DNA from: Rosettibacter sp037481715
GTDB lineage: Bacteria > Bacteroidota > Ignavibacteria > Ignavibacteriales > Melioribacteraceae
Direction of reading: 5' to 3'
Assembly: GCA_037481715.1 (NCBI GenBank)
Contig: JBBFLD010000002.1
Span: 248,001-312,000, forward strand
DNA length: 64,000 nt
The notes beneath the pieces are model-generated. The model was not told the DNA's origin and made no database searches. It worked only from the letters and a program-made list of their open reading frames with translations. Shown one piece after another: positions 7,688 to 17,130 of the stretch. Each line of letters opens with the position of its first letter. The stretch's first letter is position 1. Both the position numbers and the translations under genes were made by a program.

Positions 7688-9261
7688 CAGGCTTTGCTCT
7701 CCATAGTTACAATTGGCAAAATCATTTCTTCCATTGAAATTCCTCCATGTTGAAAGCTGTCTTTATAATAACTCAAATATTTGTGATAATCAGTTGGATA
7801 GACAAAATAGTAATCTTCTTTAGCAATAATATAACTCACAGCTACTCCTCTTTTAGGAAGTTTATATTCTTGAGGATTTTTAATATAGATTGCATGCTTG
7901 TCATCTACTTTTAAATTTCTGCCAAATTTAAATCTGAGATTTGATGAAGCTTCGCGGTCGCCTAAGACTTTTGCACCTCTTAATGTTCTAATGCTTCCAT
8001 GGTCTGTGGTAACAATAATTTTGGCTTTTGGAATTTTTGAAATTAATCGAAATGAATTAAGCAAATATGAATGTTGAAACCAGCTGTTTGTTAATGAGCG
8101 GTAAGCAGATTCATCTGGAGCAATTTCTTTAAGAATTTGAGAATCTGATCTGCCGTGTGCAATCATATCGAGAAAATTTACAACAATTGCCATAAAATGA
8201 TTATTCTGAAAAGACAAAACATTCTGTTCAAACGAACGCCCAACTTCAGGGTCAATAATTTTTATATACTTTAAATCATTTCTCAATTTTATTCTTTTTC
8301 TGTCTAAGAGCAATTGTAATAATTCTTTTTCATATTTATTCATGCTGTTTTCATCATCATCAGGAACCGAGCTCCACAAATCTGGATAATATTTTTCAAT
8401 TTCTGATGGAAAAAGACCTGCAAATAAAGCATTTCTTGCATAAGGTGTAGCAGTTGGAAGAATTGAAAAGTAATAATCTTTTTTAATATTGAATAAATCT
8501 TTTAGATGTTTTTCCATCACAAGCCATTGGTCTAATCTCAAGCAATCAATAACAAACAGAAAAATTGGACCTTGAGAATTTGCAACATGAGGTAAAACAT
8601 ATTTATTAAGGACTGATACAGTTAATGTAGGATTATCTTCACTATTCAGATTATCGAGCCAGTTTTTGTATTCATGTTCAATATATTTTGAAAATTCCTG
8701 ATTGCATTCCCGTTTCTGGTCAATTAAAGTTTGGCGGAAATCAACTTCTGGATGAACATCAAATTCCATATCCCAGTAAACAAGTTTTAGATAAATTTCA
8801 ATCCAATCTGAGAAATCTGGATTCATAATTAATCTTCTTGAAATCTCATTGAAATCACTCAAATAATCTTTTGCAACATATTCACTTGAAATTTTTTTGC
8901 TTTCAAGAATTTTTTTACATACCATTAATACTTGAGAAGGGACAATCGGCTTAATGAGATAATCACTTATTTTACTTCCAATTGCATCGTGCATCAAAGA
9001 TTCTTCTTCACTTTTAGTAATCATTACAACAGGAATATCAGGATTAATTTCTTTTATTTGAGCTAATGTTTCCAAGCCGCCCAAACCAGCCATCATTTCA
9101 TCAAGAAAAATTAAATCATATTGATTGTTTTTAACTTGGTCAATTGCATCTTCTCCGTTAGTTACTGTATCAACTTCGTAACCTTTTTCATTCAAAAAAA
9201 TTATATGAGAACGGAGAAGCTCAATTTCATCATCTACCCAGAGAATTTTATTTTTTTTCAT
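7687..9261 (-). CDS. porX: PorX-type response regulator with PglZ domain (T9SS regulator)
   Basis: Two-domain cytoplasmic regulator. Residues about 1-125 form a receiver domain: the acidic pocket DDE in KILWVDDEIELL, the phospho-acceptor aspartate in YDLIFLDEMMAG, and the threonine/lysine further on. Residues about 200-520 are a PglZ/alkaline-phosphatase-superfamily domain with FVIDCLRLDQW and the metal-ligand region VTTDHGSIRTLRG. This architecture is that of PorX, which in Porphyromonas and Flavobacterium works with PorY to control type IX secretion. It lies 26 nt downstream of sprA, the T9SS translocon gene, which supports the call. The ATG at 9261 is preferred over an in-frame TTG three codons upstream. 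No porY-like kinase is adjacent. Confidence 0.9.
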   Translation of the reverse strand: MKKNKILWVDDEIELLRSHIIFLNEKGYEVDTVTNGEDAIDQVKNNQYDLIFLDEMMAGLGGLETLAQIKEINPDIPVVMITKSEEESLMHDAIGSKISDYLIKPIVPSQVLMVCKKILESKKISSEYVAKDYLSDFNEISRRLIMNPDFSDWIEIYLKLVYWDMEFDVHPEVDFRQTLIDQKRECNQEFSKYIEHEYKNWLDNLNSEDNPTLTVSVLNKYVLPHVANSQGPIFLFVIDCLRLDQWLVMEKHLKDLFNIKKDYYFSILPTATPYARNALFAGLFPSEIEKYYPDLWSSVPDDDENSMNKYEKELLQLLLDRKRIKLRNDLKYIKIIDPEVGRSFEQNVLSFQNNHFMAIVVNFLDMIAHGRSDSQILKEIAPDESAYRSLTNSWFQHSYLLNSFRLISKIPKAKIIVTTDHGSIRTLRGAKVLGDREASSNLRFKFGRNLKVDDKHAIYIKNPQEYKLPKRGVAVSYIIAKEDYYFVYPTDYHKYLSYYKDSFQHGGISMEEMILPIVTMESKA

Positions 9262-9287
9262 AGCTGCCAAATTATTTATGGTTAATT

Positions 9288-12200
9288 TTACTGAATAGCA
9301 ATATGAACATCAACACCAGCTTCGTTCGTTGTAGTCGGTGGTATTCTTGATGCTCCTTGCGGTTGAATTGTAGTCCTTCTGTAGAAAATTGACATTGTTA
9401 CACGAGAACTCATCACATATCTAATCTTTGGTTCAATTGTTACATTTGTCTTTCCATCCTGCGGTGTTCCGCCTTCTTTAAAATTTTCCATATCATAAAT
9501 AACACTCGAAGTTTTTCCATTTGTATAAGAAAATGAAATTTCAATGTCATTCTTCAATGAGATTCCGAACATTGGAAGTTCAAAACCGCTTTTTGAATAA
9601 CTTGCAGAAATATTGATATCTCTTGATAAGCTTTCTGTTATATTTCTTGTTGATGCACTTAAGCTGTAAGAAGTTCTTGCAGTATATCGAATTGAACTCT
9701 GAAATGAACCACCGAATAAATTATCGAATTGAAATGTTAATCCAAGTAATGGAGAAAATGCATAATCAATTCTTTGACTCTGAACTTCCTGCAATCCATC
9801 AGGATTAATTTTCCATCCTTCACTATAAGTTGAAGTATAAGTATGGCTCAAAGAAACTCGTTTTGCAAATGAAAATATTGAATATTTTTCTAAACCAGAC
9901 CATGAAAAATTCCAGTTTGGACGCGGAATATATTTAGCAAACTTAGAAAGAATCGGAATTTTTGATAGAAATGATGTTGTTTCAAATCCTTTTACAAATG
10001 CATCAGAAAGATTTTGATTTGGATTTGGTGCACGTTTATCATAAAGTTCACTTACTTTTTTAATCCCATTACCAAAGAATGCAAAGACTAATGTTGGAGG
10101 AAATGTTAAAAAAGAACGGTCAATAGTTCCTGTTGAATTTACTGTAGTTGAATAAATATTGCCGAGTGAATCTGTTCTAAAAGTTATTGATTTATTAACA
10201 CCCCATCCAACTTTCCAATTCAAATCAAGTTGAGCACCTTCCCAGAGTGGTCGAGATGTTTTTAAATCAATATCATTTTTATGAGAATAATTATCAGATA
10301 AATTTCCATTTGCAGCGCGTGGACCAATATCATTCGACAATCCAAGCATAAATAATCTTGATGGACCTTTAAGCGGTGATTGTTTGATACCCCAGAAATT
10401 ATTGAACCCGGTTCCTTCGCCAAGCAAGCCTCCGCCAGTGTAACTGCTCGATTGAGAAAAATTTATAGAAATCTGGTCGTAATCAAAAAAGAGCCATTTA
10501 ATTCCAAGCTTTAAGTATTGCAAAGCAATTTGAATATTGCTTGGACCTTTAATGGTATCTTCTTCTGTTTCATTAAACTCTGTTAATTGCTTTTTAGATT
10601 GTTGCGTTGAATCAGTTACATTTGTGCTGTCGCTAACTTTTGTTTGTTGAGCACGAATTCTTTCATCAACATTTGTAGAACGCTGACTTCTTCTTCCGCC
10701 TCTGCCTCCTTCAATCCGCTGCTGAGGTTGAGCAGGTGCTTGTGTTTTCGGTGCTTCTTGAAATAATGGCGCAAAAATAGATTTGATGCGAAAAGTTACA
10801 CCGCTTGAAATTCTGTTTGAATAACCTGCACTTCTTCCAAGATCTGCCTGTTGAAAATTATTCTGCCAATTGTAAGCAACACCATAAGAAAAATTAACAT
10901 TTATATATCTGTTCAAATCCCAGATTGATGGAAGTCTTGGATTAAGTCTTAAATCTAAATTCTGTCTGTAATTAAAATCTCTTCCAAAAAGATTTTTACT
11001 GAATATATCATGCCAAATTTCACTTTCAGGTCTTTCAACTTCATCAACAACCCATAAATAAGTGAGAGTTGATTGAACATCAAAATTATATGCTAAAGAA
11101 AGATTCAAAAGACCGCCTTCAGTAATATTCCAGTTAAATCCTGCACTTCTTGATGCAGTAAAATCTCTTTGAATGTTCGGTTTATTTGCAAGAGTTCTAT
11201 TTTGTGTAAAGTTTCTTCTTCTTGATGCATTAACTGATGCATTAAATGTTTGAGGCAGAAAATAAATTCTAACATCTTTATAATCACTGAAAATATTCAC
11301 AACATCACCAAGTAATGGAATATCAGCAGGTTTGAAAAATAAATCTCTGCTTAAATTAACTGAATAACTTGCACTTGCATTCCATACCCAGCCATTGCTT
11401 TGAAGAATTGTTGGTGAACGTCCTGAAGTTTTGTTATAGTTAAATCCAAAAGTTAAATTATTTATAAGATCTCGTATATACCATTTATCTGTTGGAAGTT
11501 TTATACGAATATTAGAAAGTGACCATGTTTCAGAAAGATTAACAGTTTGTGATTCTCTTTTTATGCTCCGAACCGAATCTTCAATTACTGCTGGGTCAAG
11601 ATTTCTTTCTGTCAAATATTTTCTTAATTGATTTTGAGCTTCTACAACTTTTATATCTGTGCCGGGTTTGAATAATGGATTTATAGTTTGTTCATTTCGA
11701 GAGTATGAAATTCTTAAATTGCTACCTGCAAGATTAAGCGGAATCAATTTCAGCAAATCCATATCAACAGTCACACCCCAGTTTAATCTGTCTTCGCGTG
11801 TTCCAAATCTATCATTCAATTTATGAAAATAAGGATTGGACTGACTTACGTTAAAATTTACTCGCATTAAGTCTGCAAGAGCAAGAGAGCCACTTGCACT
11901 ATAAGCCCAGCCAGGTGTATCATCAGCTTCAAGCACACGAAGCTCATTAATCCACACAGTTCCAGATATTTTTTCTCCAGGTGTTCCTTTATTTGCCGGG
12001 TTCACAATTCCAATTGTAAAAAATGTAATTCTTGTTAAAGTTGGATTTCCTCTAATTCCATAAGTATGACCTTCCTTCCCTTCAACTGGAACTGTATATA
12101 ATTCCTTAAATTGAGATGAATCTCTTCTCTGTTTAATTGCAGTTAGTTCAGAGAATACAATTTTAACTTCATTCCAGTTCTGGTCGCTTGCCTTTTCACT

Positions 12201-15200
12201 TGGTCTTAACGGCTGGCGATATTCATAAAAGTTAGATGTATCTGAACCAAATCGAATATAAACTTCTGCTGAATAATTATTAATGTCTTTATAATAAGAA
12301 ACATTGCCGGGGAATACATTTTCATCAGTATGAATAAACAATTTCATCTGTTTATAATTAAAAACATCCAGAGGTTTATAAAGATAACGAACAACTTCGC
12401 GTTTATCTCCATCTTCCAATCCCTTAATAATTAGTTCAAGAGATTGTTCATTTTTATAAATCTGATAATCTGGCTGACTTCTATCTCTTTCTCTATGAAC
12501 TCCTGGAGGGGAATGATATTCAGGATTATCTTCAACATTCACTACAGAAACTGTAAGCACAGTATCATCAACTGTAACTTTTCTAAGTTTGGTGCTGTTT
12601 GGTGGGTCAAGAACTTTTTGCCATTGATTTCCAACAAGATTCATTTCTGCAAATCTTAAATGGACCGGTTTGTTTGAACCTGAAATCCAGAATCGAATAA
12701 ATTCAACTACAGAAAAACTTGGGTCGCCAATTTTTTCTTTAAAATCTTTCAATGGAATTCTGAACAAATACCATCCAGAATTACTGCCTCCTCCCTGAAC
12801 AAACGGATTAACCTGCTTGTTTGTATCAATAGGGACTACATAACGGAAGTAACTATTAACTTTGTCAAGAGTAAAATTATGATTCAAGTCTTCAGTGTCT
12901 GGTAGTCTGCCTAAATCAATTGAAACAGCATTTCCTTCTGTCCCATTAATTTTGGAATAATCTGCATTTGCAGTTAATTGAAATGCATAATTATCATGAC
13001 TTGGATCTGGATTGTTAACAGGGTCATAACCAGGCTCTTCAGTATCTTTTAATCCATCCATACCTGTATCCTCTCCCTGGTCAACAAGGTCATTGAAATT
13101 TTTGTCTTCTGTATCAAGTTTTCCATTTGGAATCACATCTTCACTAATTTGGCCTAAATCAATATTTAATTTTAAATCAGGAGGAGCATTTTCAATTTTC
13201 ATCCAGAATTCGATGAATTGAATATTTTCTTCAACAAGATTATTTGCTGTTGAAGAAAGAACTTTCATAATACCTGCCCAGTTTTTGCGTGTATCGTTCA
13301 AATCCGGATACCAGTTATAATAACCTGGTTTGTCTGGTAAATAAACAAGATCGAGAGCAGTAATTAAACTTTGGTCGGGTGGTGCCTGCTTTCTCTCTCC
13401 ATAAAGGTCTCTTATCGTTACATCAGAAGGAAGACGATTAAACCAATATGCTTTTGCCTTGTAATTTATCTTTTGTTGCTCACTCATTCCTTCAAGATAG
13501 GGAATATCATCTGGTACACTAATATCTTTCCACGAACCATATTGCATTCCAAGTGGAATTGTTCTTTTTGCTCCTTCGAAGTCATCAATATAAGCTATAC
13601 TTTTACCTTCATCACTTTCAATTGTACTTTTCTTTGTATTTGGGTCTGGATTCATGTAAGCATATTCAGCAATCAGATTAAAAGATGAAGCTGCACTTGT
13701 TGAAATTACTTTATCGAGAGCTTTTGTGATAAATGGCAAATTCATATTTGTCTTAAAATCAATCCCAAACATTGAATTATTCAAAGGTTCTTCTCCAATT
13801 CGAACTTTGTCGCTTAGTGTTTGTTGATTCAAGTTGAAGAATGAAAATCCAAGTGTAGTTTCTCGATTGAATTCATACAAACCTCTTAAGCCTACAAGAG
13901 TTTTAGATGCAAGCTGGAATAAATCATTTTGTTCGTAAGTAATTCTTAAATCGGCACCAGGTACAAGTGCTTCTGGTTTTCTTATTATAACTTGACCAAT
14001 GTTATAATCAACTGTATAATCAACTCCTTCTCGAAGTTGATTTCCATTTAAAATTACTTTCACAGAATTTTCTACAACATTAAAACCAATATTGTAAGAA
14101 GATGTAACAGCTGCAGAATATTCACCAGTAATTAAGAATTTATCTTTAGATCGGTCCTGTTTTGCAAATGTAACTGTTGTATCATAAACAGCTTGATATT
14201 TTAGTGTATCTGGCAAACCATTAGGACCTTTTGGAAAATCTCTGCCAAATGGTTCAAGAACTGGAAAAACAATTTCACCAGTTTGAGGAAAAATTGTTCT
14301 CCCGGGGAAGAAGTCGAATGCACCATCTGGTCCTCCAGTTCCGCTTTTATCTGTTTTATCAAGACCAAATGCTTGAATCAATTTTATTCCATTGTAATCA
14401 CTTTGAGGTTCACTTCCTTCGAATTGATATTTTATATCAAGTGTGAATCCTTCTTCTTTAACATCTCTTCCGCCAATTGGATAAATATTTCTTAATTGCA
14501 GTTTCCATGCTTTTTTAAATTGTGGTTGAAGATTTGGCGGCTTAACAAGTTTTAAAACAATTCTTGCGCTTGAATCTGCAGCAATATCTTGAACAAATTC
14601 ACCATAATAAATATCATCATCTGGTGAAGATGTAGGACCTTCAATTCTATATGCAACAGCTATTGCATCCTGGTCTTGAATTTGAGTTTTAAAACTTATA
14701 AAACCAGTTTCTTTGTGAATCACATAATCAACATCTTGCTGAAGCATAACCCATCGTCTGTCAATTTCTTTAACTCCAGGAATAGTCTGCTCATTTGTAT
14801 TTCTTAAATTATCATATCTTTGATTTCTTGTCCTTCTCGGCAAATCAATATAAGCATTTCCTTTGCGCTCGTTTGGGTTTACAAGACCTGTAACAGTTTT
14901 CCAAACTTCAATATCTTTAACACGAATTGAATCGTGAACTATTGGAATAGAATTTCCATAATAATCATTAAATACATTCAACTTTGGATCTGCATAAACA
15001 TCATTAATGAAAAAATGATTTGGAGAATAATCATAAGCATGAATTTGAAATTGCTGAGTTTTAGCTCCGCCTGTTACTGCAACTTCTTGAACTTCGCCTT
15101 TCTTTTGAGAAGCTAAAGCAGTTAATTTGAATGGACCCATCTGCATTTGAGCTTTAATTCCAAATAATGCTTCGCTTCCTCCAACAAGCGGCGAAGACTG

Positions 15201-16244
15201 TAAAGAAACATTTCCTGCTTCTATACTTTGAATTATTTCATCTTCATAACCTGTGTACTTAATTTTCAATTGATTTTCGTATTGAAATGTTCTTTCTGTA
15301 TTCCAGTCTGCAGAAAGATTTAATTTATCTCCAATTGTTCCATTAAGATTAATTTGCACCTGCTGTTTAAAGTCGGGTTCATTTCTTGTATTTCCAAGTG
15401 CAGATGTTGTAATTCCTTCTGTAGTTTCGTTGCGCCACGCACCATGAATATCAACAGCACCAGCAATTTTAATATTTATTTTTGGAGGGCCAAAAATGCT
15501 GAACAAAGATTTACTCGGAAGAGGAATTTCAATATTCGTAATATCCGTTATTAATTGACCCAAATCTTTTTTTGTATCTTTTAATTTGTATTGATAACCC
15601 AGCTGTTCCCAGTTATCTCTTGTAATTGCTTCAAGACGCAATTTGATATATTCTTCAAGAGGCATTTCAAGAAATATTTTTGATTCCTGTCCTCCAATTA
15701 CTTCTTTGATAATAACTTTAGTTCCTGTTGAATCAAGCTGAACTATTCGATTCAAAGTTGCAGAAGATGGATAAACAAAAAATGGTGATTGTCTTTTGGG
15801 TCTGAAAGGAACAACATAATAATCTTCTCTTGCTGCACGAAAATATTTTAATCTTGCTGTTGAATCTGCTGAAAGCGAATCAATTCTTCTTATTGAATCC
15901 TGCTTAGCTTTAAATCGAATCGAATCAGCTCTTGACATTTTTACTTTTACAGTATCATTACCGAGTAAAGGTTTTTCTTTGTTATCTGTTGTATCGGGAA
16001 TAACAAGTTGAGAATTGAGATAAGCAAGATATTGATTAAATAATTCTTTATTTGGTTTTGATGGTTTATCGAATTCAGGATTTGATGAGTTAACAAAATT
16101 GAAGCACGCATCAAATAAAATTAAATTTGTTTTTTGATTGGATTGACTTGTAAATCCAAAAAAGGCTATGATGCTAAAAAGAAATGCCGGAATGAATAAA
16201 ATTTTTATCCAGTAGCCTAAAATATTTTTATTTTCGGAAGAAAT
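9288..16244 (-). CDS. sprA: Cell-surface translocon protein SprA (type IX secretion)
   Basis: Giant outer-membrane beta-barrel that forms the T9SS translocation pore. The frame from the first ATG (15938) gives 2216 residues but no signal peptide. The frame continues upstream without a stop to 16262 and encodes a clear signal sequence (WIKILFIPAFLFSIIAFFG). That region contains no ATG, GTG, TTG or CTG start. An AGAAGG at 16252-16257 sits 7 nt before an ATT at 16242-16244, the same SD and spacing as used by the nitrate reductase ATG at 39172. ATT is therefore the probable start, giving 2318 residues, a normal SprA length. SprA-N-type segments, an acidic EF-like stretch (near 12.9-13.1 kb) and C-terminal aromatic-rich strands are visible. 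Confidence 0.93.
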   Translation of the reverse strand: MSSENKNILGYWIKILFIPAFLFSIIAFFGFTSQSNQKTNLILFDACFNFVNSSNPEFDKPSKPNKELFNQYLAYLNSQLVIPDTTDNKEKPLLGNDTVKVKMSRADSIRFKAKQDSIRRIDSLSADSTARLKYFRAAREDYYVVPFRPKRQSPFFVYPSSATLNRIVQLDSTGTKVIIKEVIGGQESKIFLEMPLEEYIKLRLEAITRDNWEQLGYQYKLKDTKKDLGQLITDITNIEIPLPSKSLFSIFGPPKINIKIAGAVDIHGAWRNETTEGITTSALGNTRNEPDFKQQVQINLNGTIGDKLNLSADWNTERTFQYENQLKIKYTGYEDEIIQSIEAGNVSLQSSPLVGGSEALFGIKAQMQMGPFKLTALASQKKGEVQEVAVTGGAKTQQFQIHAYDYSPNHFFINDVYADPKLNVFNDYYGNSIPIVHDSIRVKDIEVWKTVTGLVNPNERKGNAYIDLPRRTRNQRYDNLRNTNEQTIPGVKEIDRRWVMLQQDVDYVIHKETGFISFKTQIQDQDAIAVAYRIEGPTSSPDDDIYYGEFVQDIAADSSARIVLKLVKPPNLQPQFKKAWKLQLRNIYPIGGRDVKEEGFTLDIKYQFEGSEPQSDYNGIKLIQAFGLDKTDKSGTGGPDGAFDFFPGRTIFPQTGEIVFPVLEPFGRDFPKGPNGLPDTLKYQAVYDTTVTFAKQDRSKDKFLITGEYSAAVTSSYNIGFNVVENSVKVILNGNQLREGVDYTVDYNIGQVIIRKPEALVPGADLRITYEQNDLFQLASKTLVGLRGLYEFNRETTLGFSFFNLNQQTLSDKVRIGEEPLNNSMFGIDFKTNMNLPFITKALDKVISTSAASSFNLIAEYAYMNPDPNTKKSTIESDEGKSIAYIDDFEGAKRTIPLGMQYGSWKDISVPDDIPYLEGMSEQQKINYKAKAYWFNRLPSDVTIRDLYGERKQAPPDQSLITALDLVYLPDKPGYYNWYPDLNDTRKNWAGIMKVLSSTANNLVEENIQFIEFWMKIENAPPDLKLNIDLGQISEDVIPNGKLDTEDKNFNDLVDQGEDTGMDGLKDTEEPGYDPVNNPDPSHDNYAFQLTANADYSKINGTEGNAVSIDLGRLPDTEDLNHNFTLDKVNSYFRYVVPIDTNKQVNPFVQGGGSNSGWYLFRIPLKDFKEKIGDPSFSVVEFIRFWISGSNKPVHLRFAEMNLVGNQWQKVLDPPNSTKLRKVTVDDTVLTVSVVNVEDNPEYHSPPGVHRERDRSQPDYQIYKNEQSLELIIKGLEDGDKREVVRYLYKPLDVFNYKQMKLFIHTDENVFPGNVSYYKDINNYSAEVYIRFGSDTSNFYEYRQPLRPSEKASDQNWNEVKIVFSELTAIKQRRDSSQFKELYTVPVEGKEGHTYGIRGNPTLTRITFFTIGIVNPANKGTPGEKISGTVWINELRVLEADDTPGWAYSASGSLALADLMRVNFNVSQSNPYFHKLNDRFGTREDRLNWGVTVDMDLLKLIPLNLAGSNLRISYSRNEQTINPLFKPGTDIKVVEAQNQLRKYLTERNLDPAVIEDSVRSIKRESQTVNLSETWSLSNIRIKLPTDKWYIRDLINNLTFGFNYNKTSGRSPTILQSNGWVWNASASYSVNLSRDLFFKPADIPLLGDVVNIFSDYKDVRIYFLPQTFNASVNASRRRNFTQNRTLANKPNIQRDFTASRSAGFNWNITEGGLLNLSLAYNFDVQSTLTYLWVVDEVERPESEIWHDIFSKNLFGRDFNYRQNLDLRLNPRLPSIWDLNRYINVNFSYGVAYNWQNNFQQADLGRSAGYSNRISSGVTFRIKSIFAPLFQEAPKTQAPAQPQQRIEGGRGGRRSQRSTNVDERIRAQQTKVSDSTNVTDSTQQSKKQLTEFNETEEDTIKGPSNIQIALQYLKLGIKWLFFDYDQISINFSQSSSYTGGGLLGEGTGFNNFWGIKQSPLKGPSRLFMLGLSNDIGPRAANGNLSDNYSHKNDIDLKTSRPLWEGAQLDLNWKVGWGVNKSITFRTDSLGNIYSTTVNSTGTIDRSFLTFPPTLVFAFFGNGIKKVSELYDKRAPNPNQNLSDAFVKGFETTSFLSKIPILSKFAKYIPRPNWNFSWSGLEKYSIFSFAKRVSLSHTYTSTYSEGWKINPDGLQEVQSQRIDYAFSPLLGLTFQFDNLFGGSFQSSIRYTARTSYSLSASTRNITESLSRDINISASYSKSGFELPMFGISLKNDIEISFSYTNGKTSSVIYDMENFKEGGTPQDGKTNVTIEPKIRYVMSSRVTMSIFYRRTTIQPQGASRIPPTTTNEAGVDVHIAIQ

Positions 16245-16257
16245 AGCAGAACCTTCT
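16242..16257 (-). promoter_or_regulatory. SD plus ATT start codon of sprA
   Basis: AGAAGG, a 7-nt spacer, then ATT, read on the minus strand. It is the only ribosome-binding-like site that puts a complete signal peptide in frame with SprA. The alternatives are a sequence error that removed an ATG or another non-canonical codon. Confidence 0.5.
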
Positions 16258-16314
16258 AATTATTTACAATAATGGTAGAAAGAAAGTTATAAATCCTCCT
16301 TTAATTTTTGGGCT

Positions 16315-16346
16315 CAAATTTAATAAAAAAATTCAGGAAATATCAA
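16315..16346 (-). promoter_or_regulatory. Candidate Bacteroidota-type promoter of sprA
   Basis: The minus strand has TAAATTTG (16315-16322), matching the TAnnTTTG -7 box of Bacteroidota primary sigma factors. An ATTG around 16344-16347 lies about 21 nt upstream as a -33 candidate. It is about 70 nt before the ATT start. The match is short in AT-rich DNA, so this is tentative. Confidence 0.35.
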
Positions 16347-16438
16347 TCGTTAAATTTTCTTCTTTTTCTTTATTGCAAATTAAAGCTCATGAAAAATTTT
16401 TTCTTCTCATCAGAATATTCATTGAAATTTTTTTTGGA

Positions 16439-17128
16439 CTAAATAATATCATTCAAATGTGTTTTAACTTGAAGAGTATCGATGATTGAATTTTTTTCAA
16501 TAATCACAGCACTCAATTTATTCCCCACACAAGCTCCAGTATCAATATAAAGAGCATTAGAATCTTCTACGTAAGTTATATCGGGCTGCTTAGTGTGACC
16601 CACAATTTGAAGTTTGCCAAGATTTAACAATGGGTCACGAGTCCACATTATTCCTCGGTCGCTTGAAATATCATTTTCAATTAATGGTGCTAATAAATCG
16701 AGATTATTTCTAAAATCTGGAGGTAAATATTTTTCATAATGAATAGAAATGCCGGCATGAGAAATAAAACAGTCATCAAGATTATGAAAAAGAGGAGCTT
16801 TTTTAATGAATTCAATGTGCTCGAACATTTCTTTTTCATGATTTTCGTATGATAACAAAGTTGTTTCGTTTCCATTAAAAAACCATGAACGAGCAAAAAT
16901 ACTTGATGGTTCTTTGAAAAAATGGTAGAACATGTAATCGTGATTGCCGGGTGTTAGAATTATATTTTTTTCTATAACAAATTTTATAACTTCATAACTG
17001 TAATTACCTCTGTCGACTAAATCACCAACTGTATAAACCGGCACTTCAGGATAAAGTTCTGTAATTTTATCATAGAGTTCAACTAAAGTATAATAACAGC
17101 CGTGAATATCACCAATGACAGCAACCAT
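16439..17128 (-). CDS. Metallophosphoesterase, ApaH/PrpA-like (calcineurin fold)
   Basis: 229-residue cytosolic phosphoesterase. All phosphoesterase blocks are present: GDIHG at residue 6, GDLVDRG, GNHD, and GHTKQPD followed by IDTGA near the C-terminus. The family includes bis(5'-nucleosyl)-tetraphosphatases and protein serine/threonine phosphatases; the substrate cannot be chosen from the sequence. The stop is about 195 nt upstream of sprA and the start lies 2 nt after the CoA-transferase stop, so it is in an operon with the latter. Confidence 0.85.
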   Translation of the reverse strand: MVAVIGDIHGCYYTLVELYDKITELYPEVPVYTVGDLVDRGNYSYEVIKFVIEKNIILTPGNHDYMFYHFFKEPSSIFARSWFFNGNETTLLSYENHEKEMFEHIEFIKKAPLFHNLDDCFISHAGISIHYEKYLPPDFRNNLDLLAPLIENDISSDRGIMWTRDPLLNLGKLQIVGHTKQPDITYVEDSNALYIDTGACVGNKLSAVIIEKNSIIDTLQVKTHLNDII

Positions 17129-17130
17129 AA

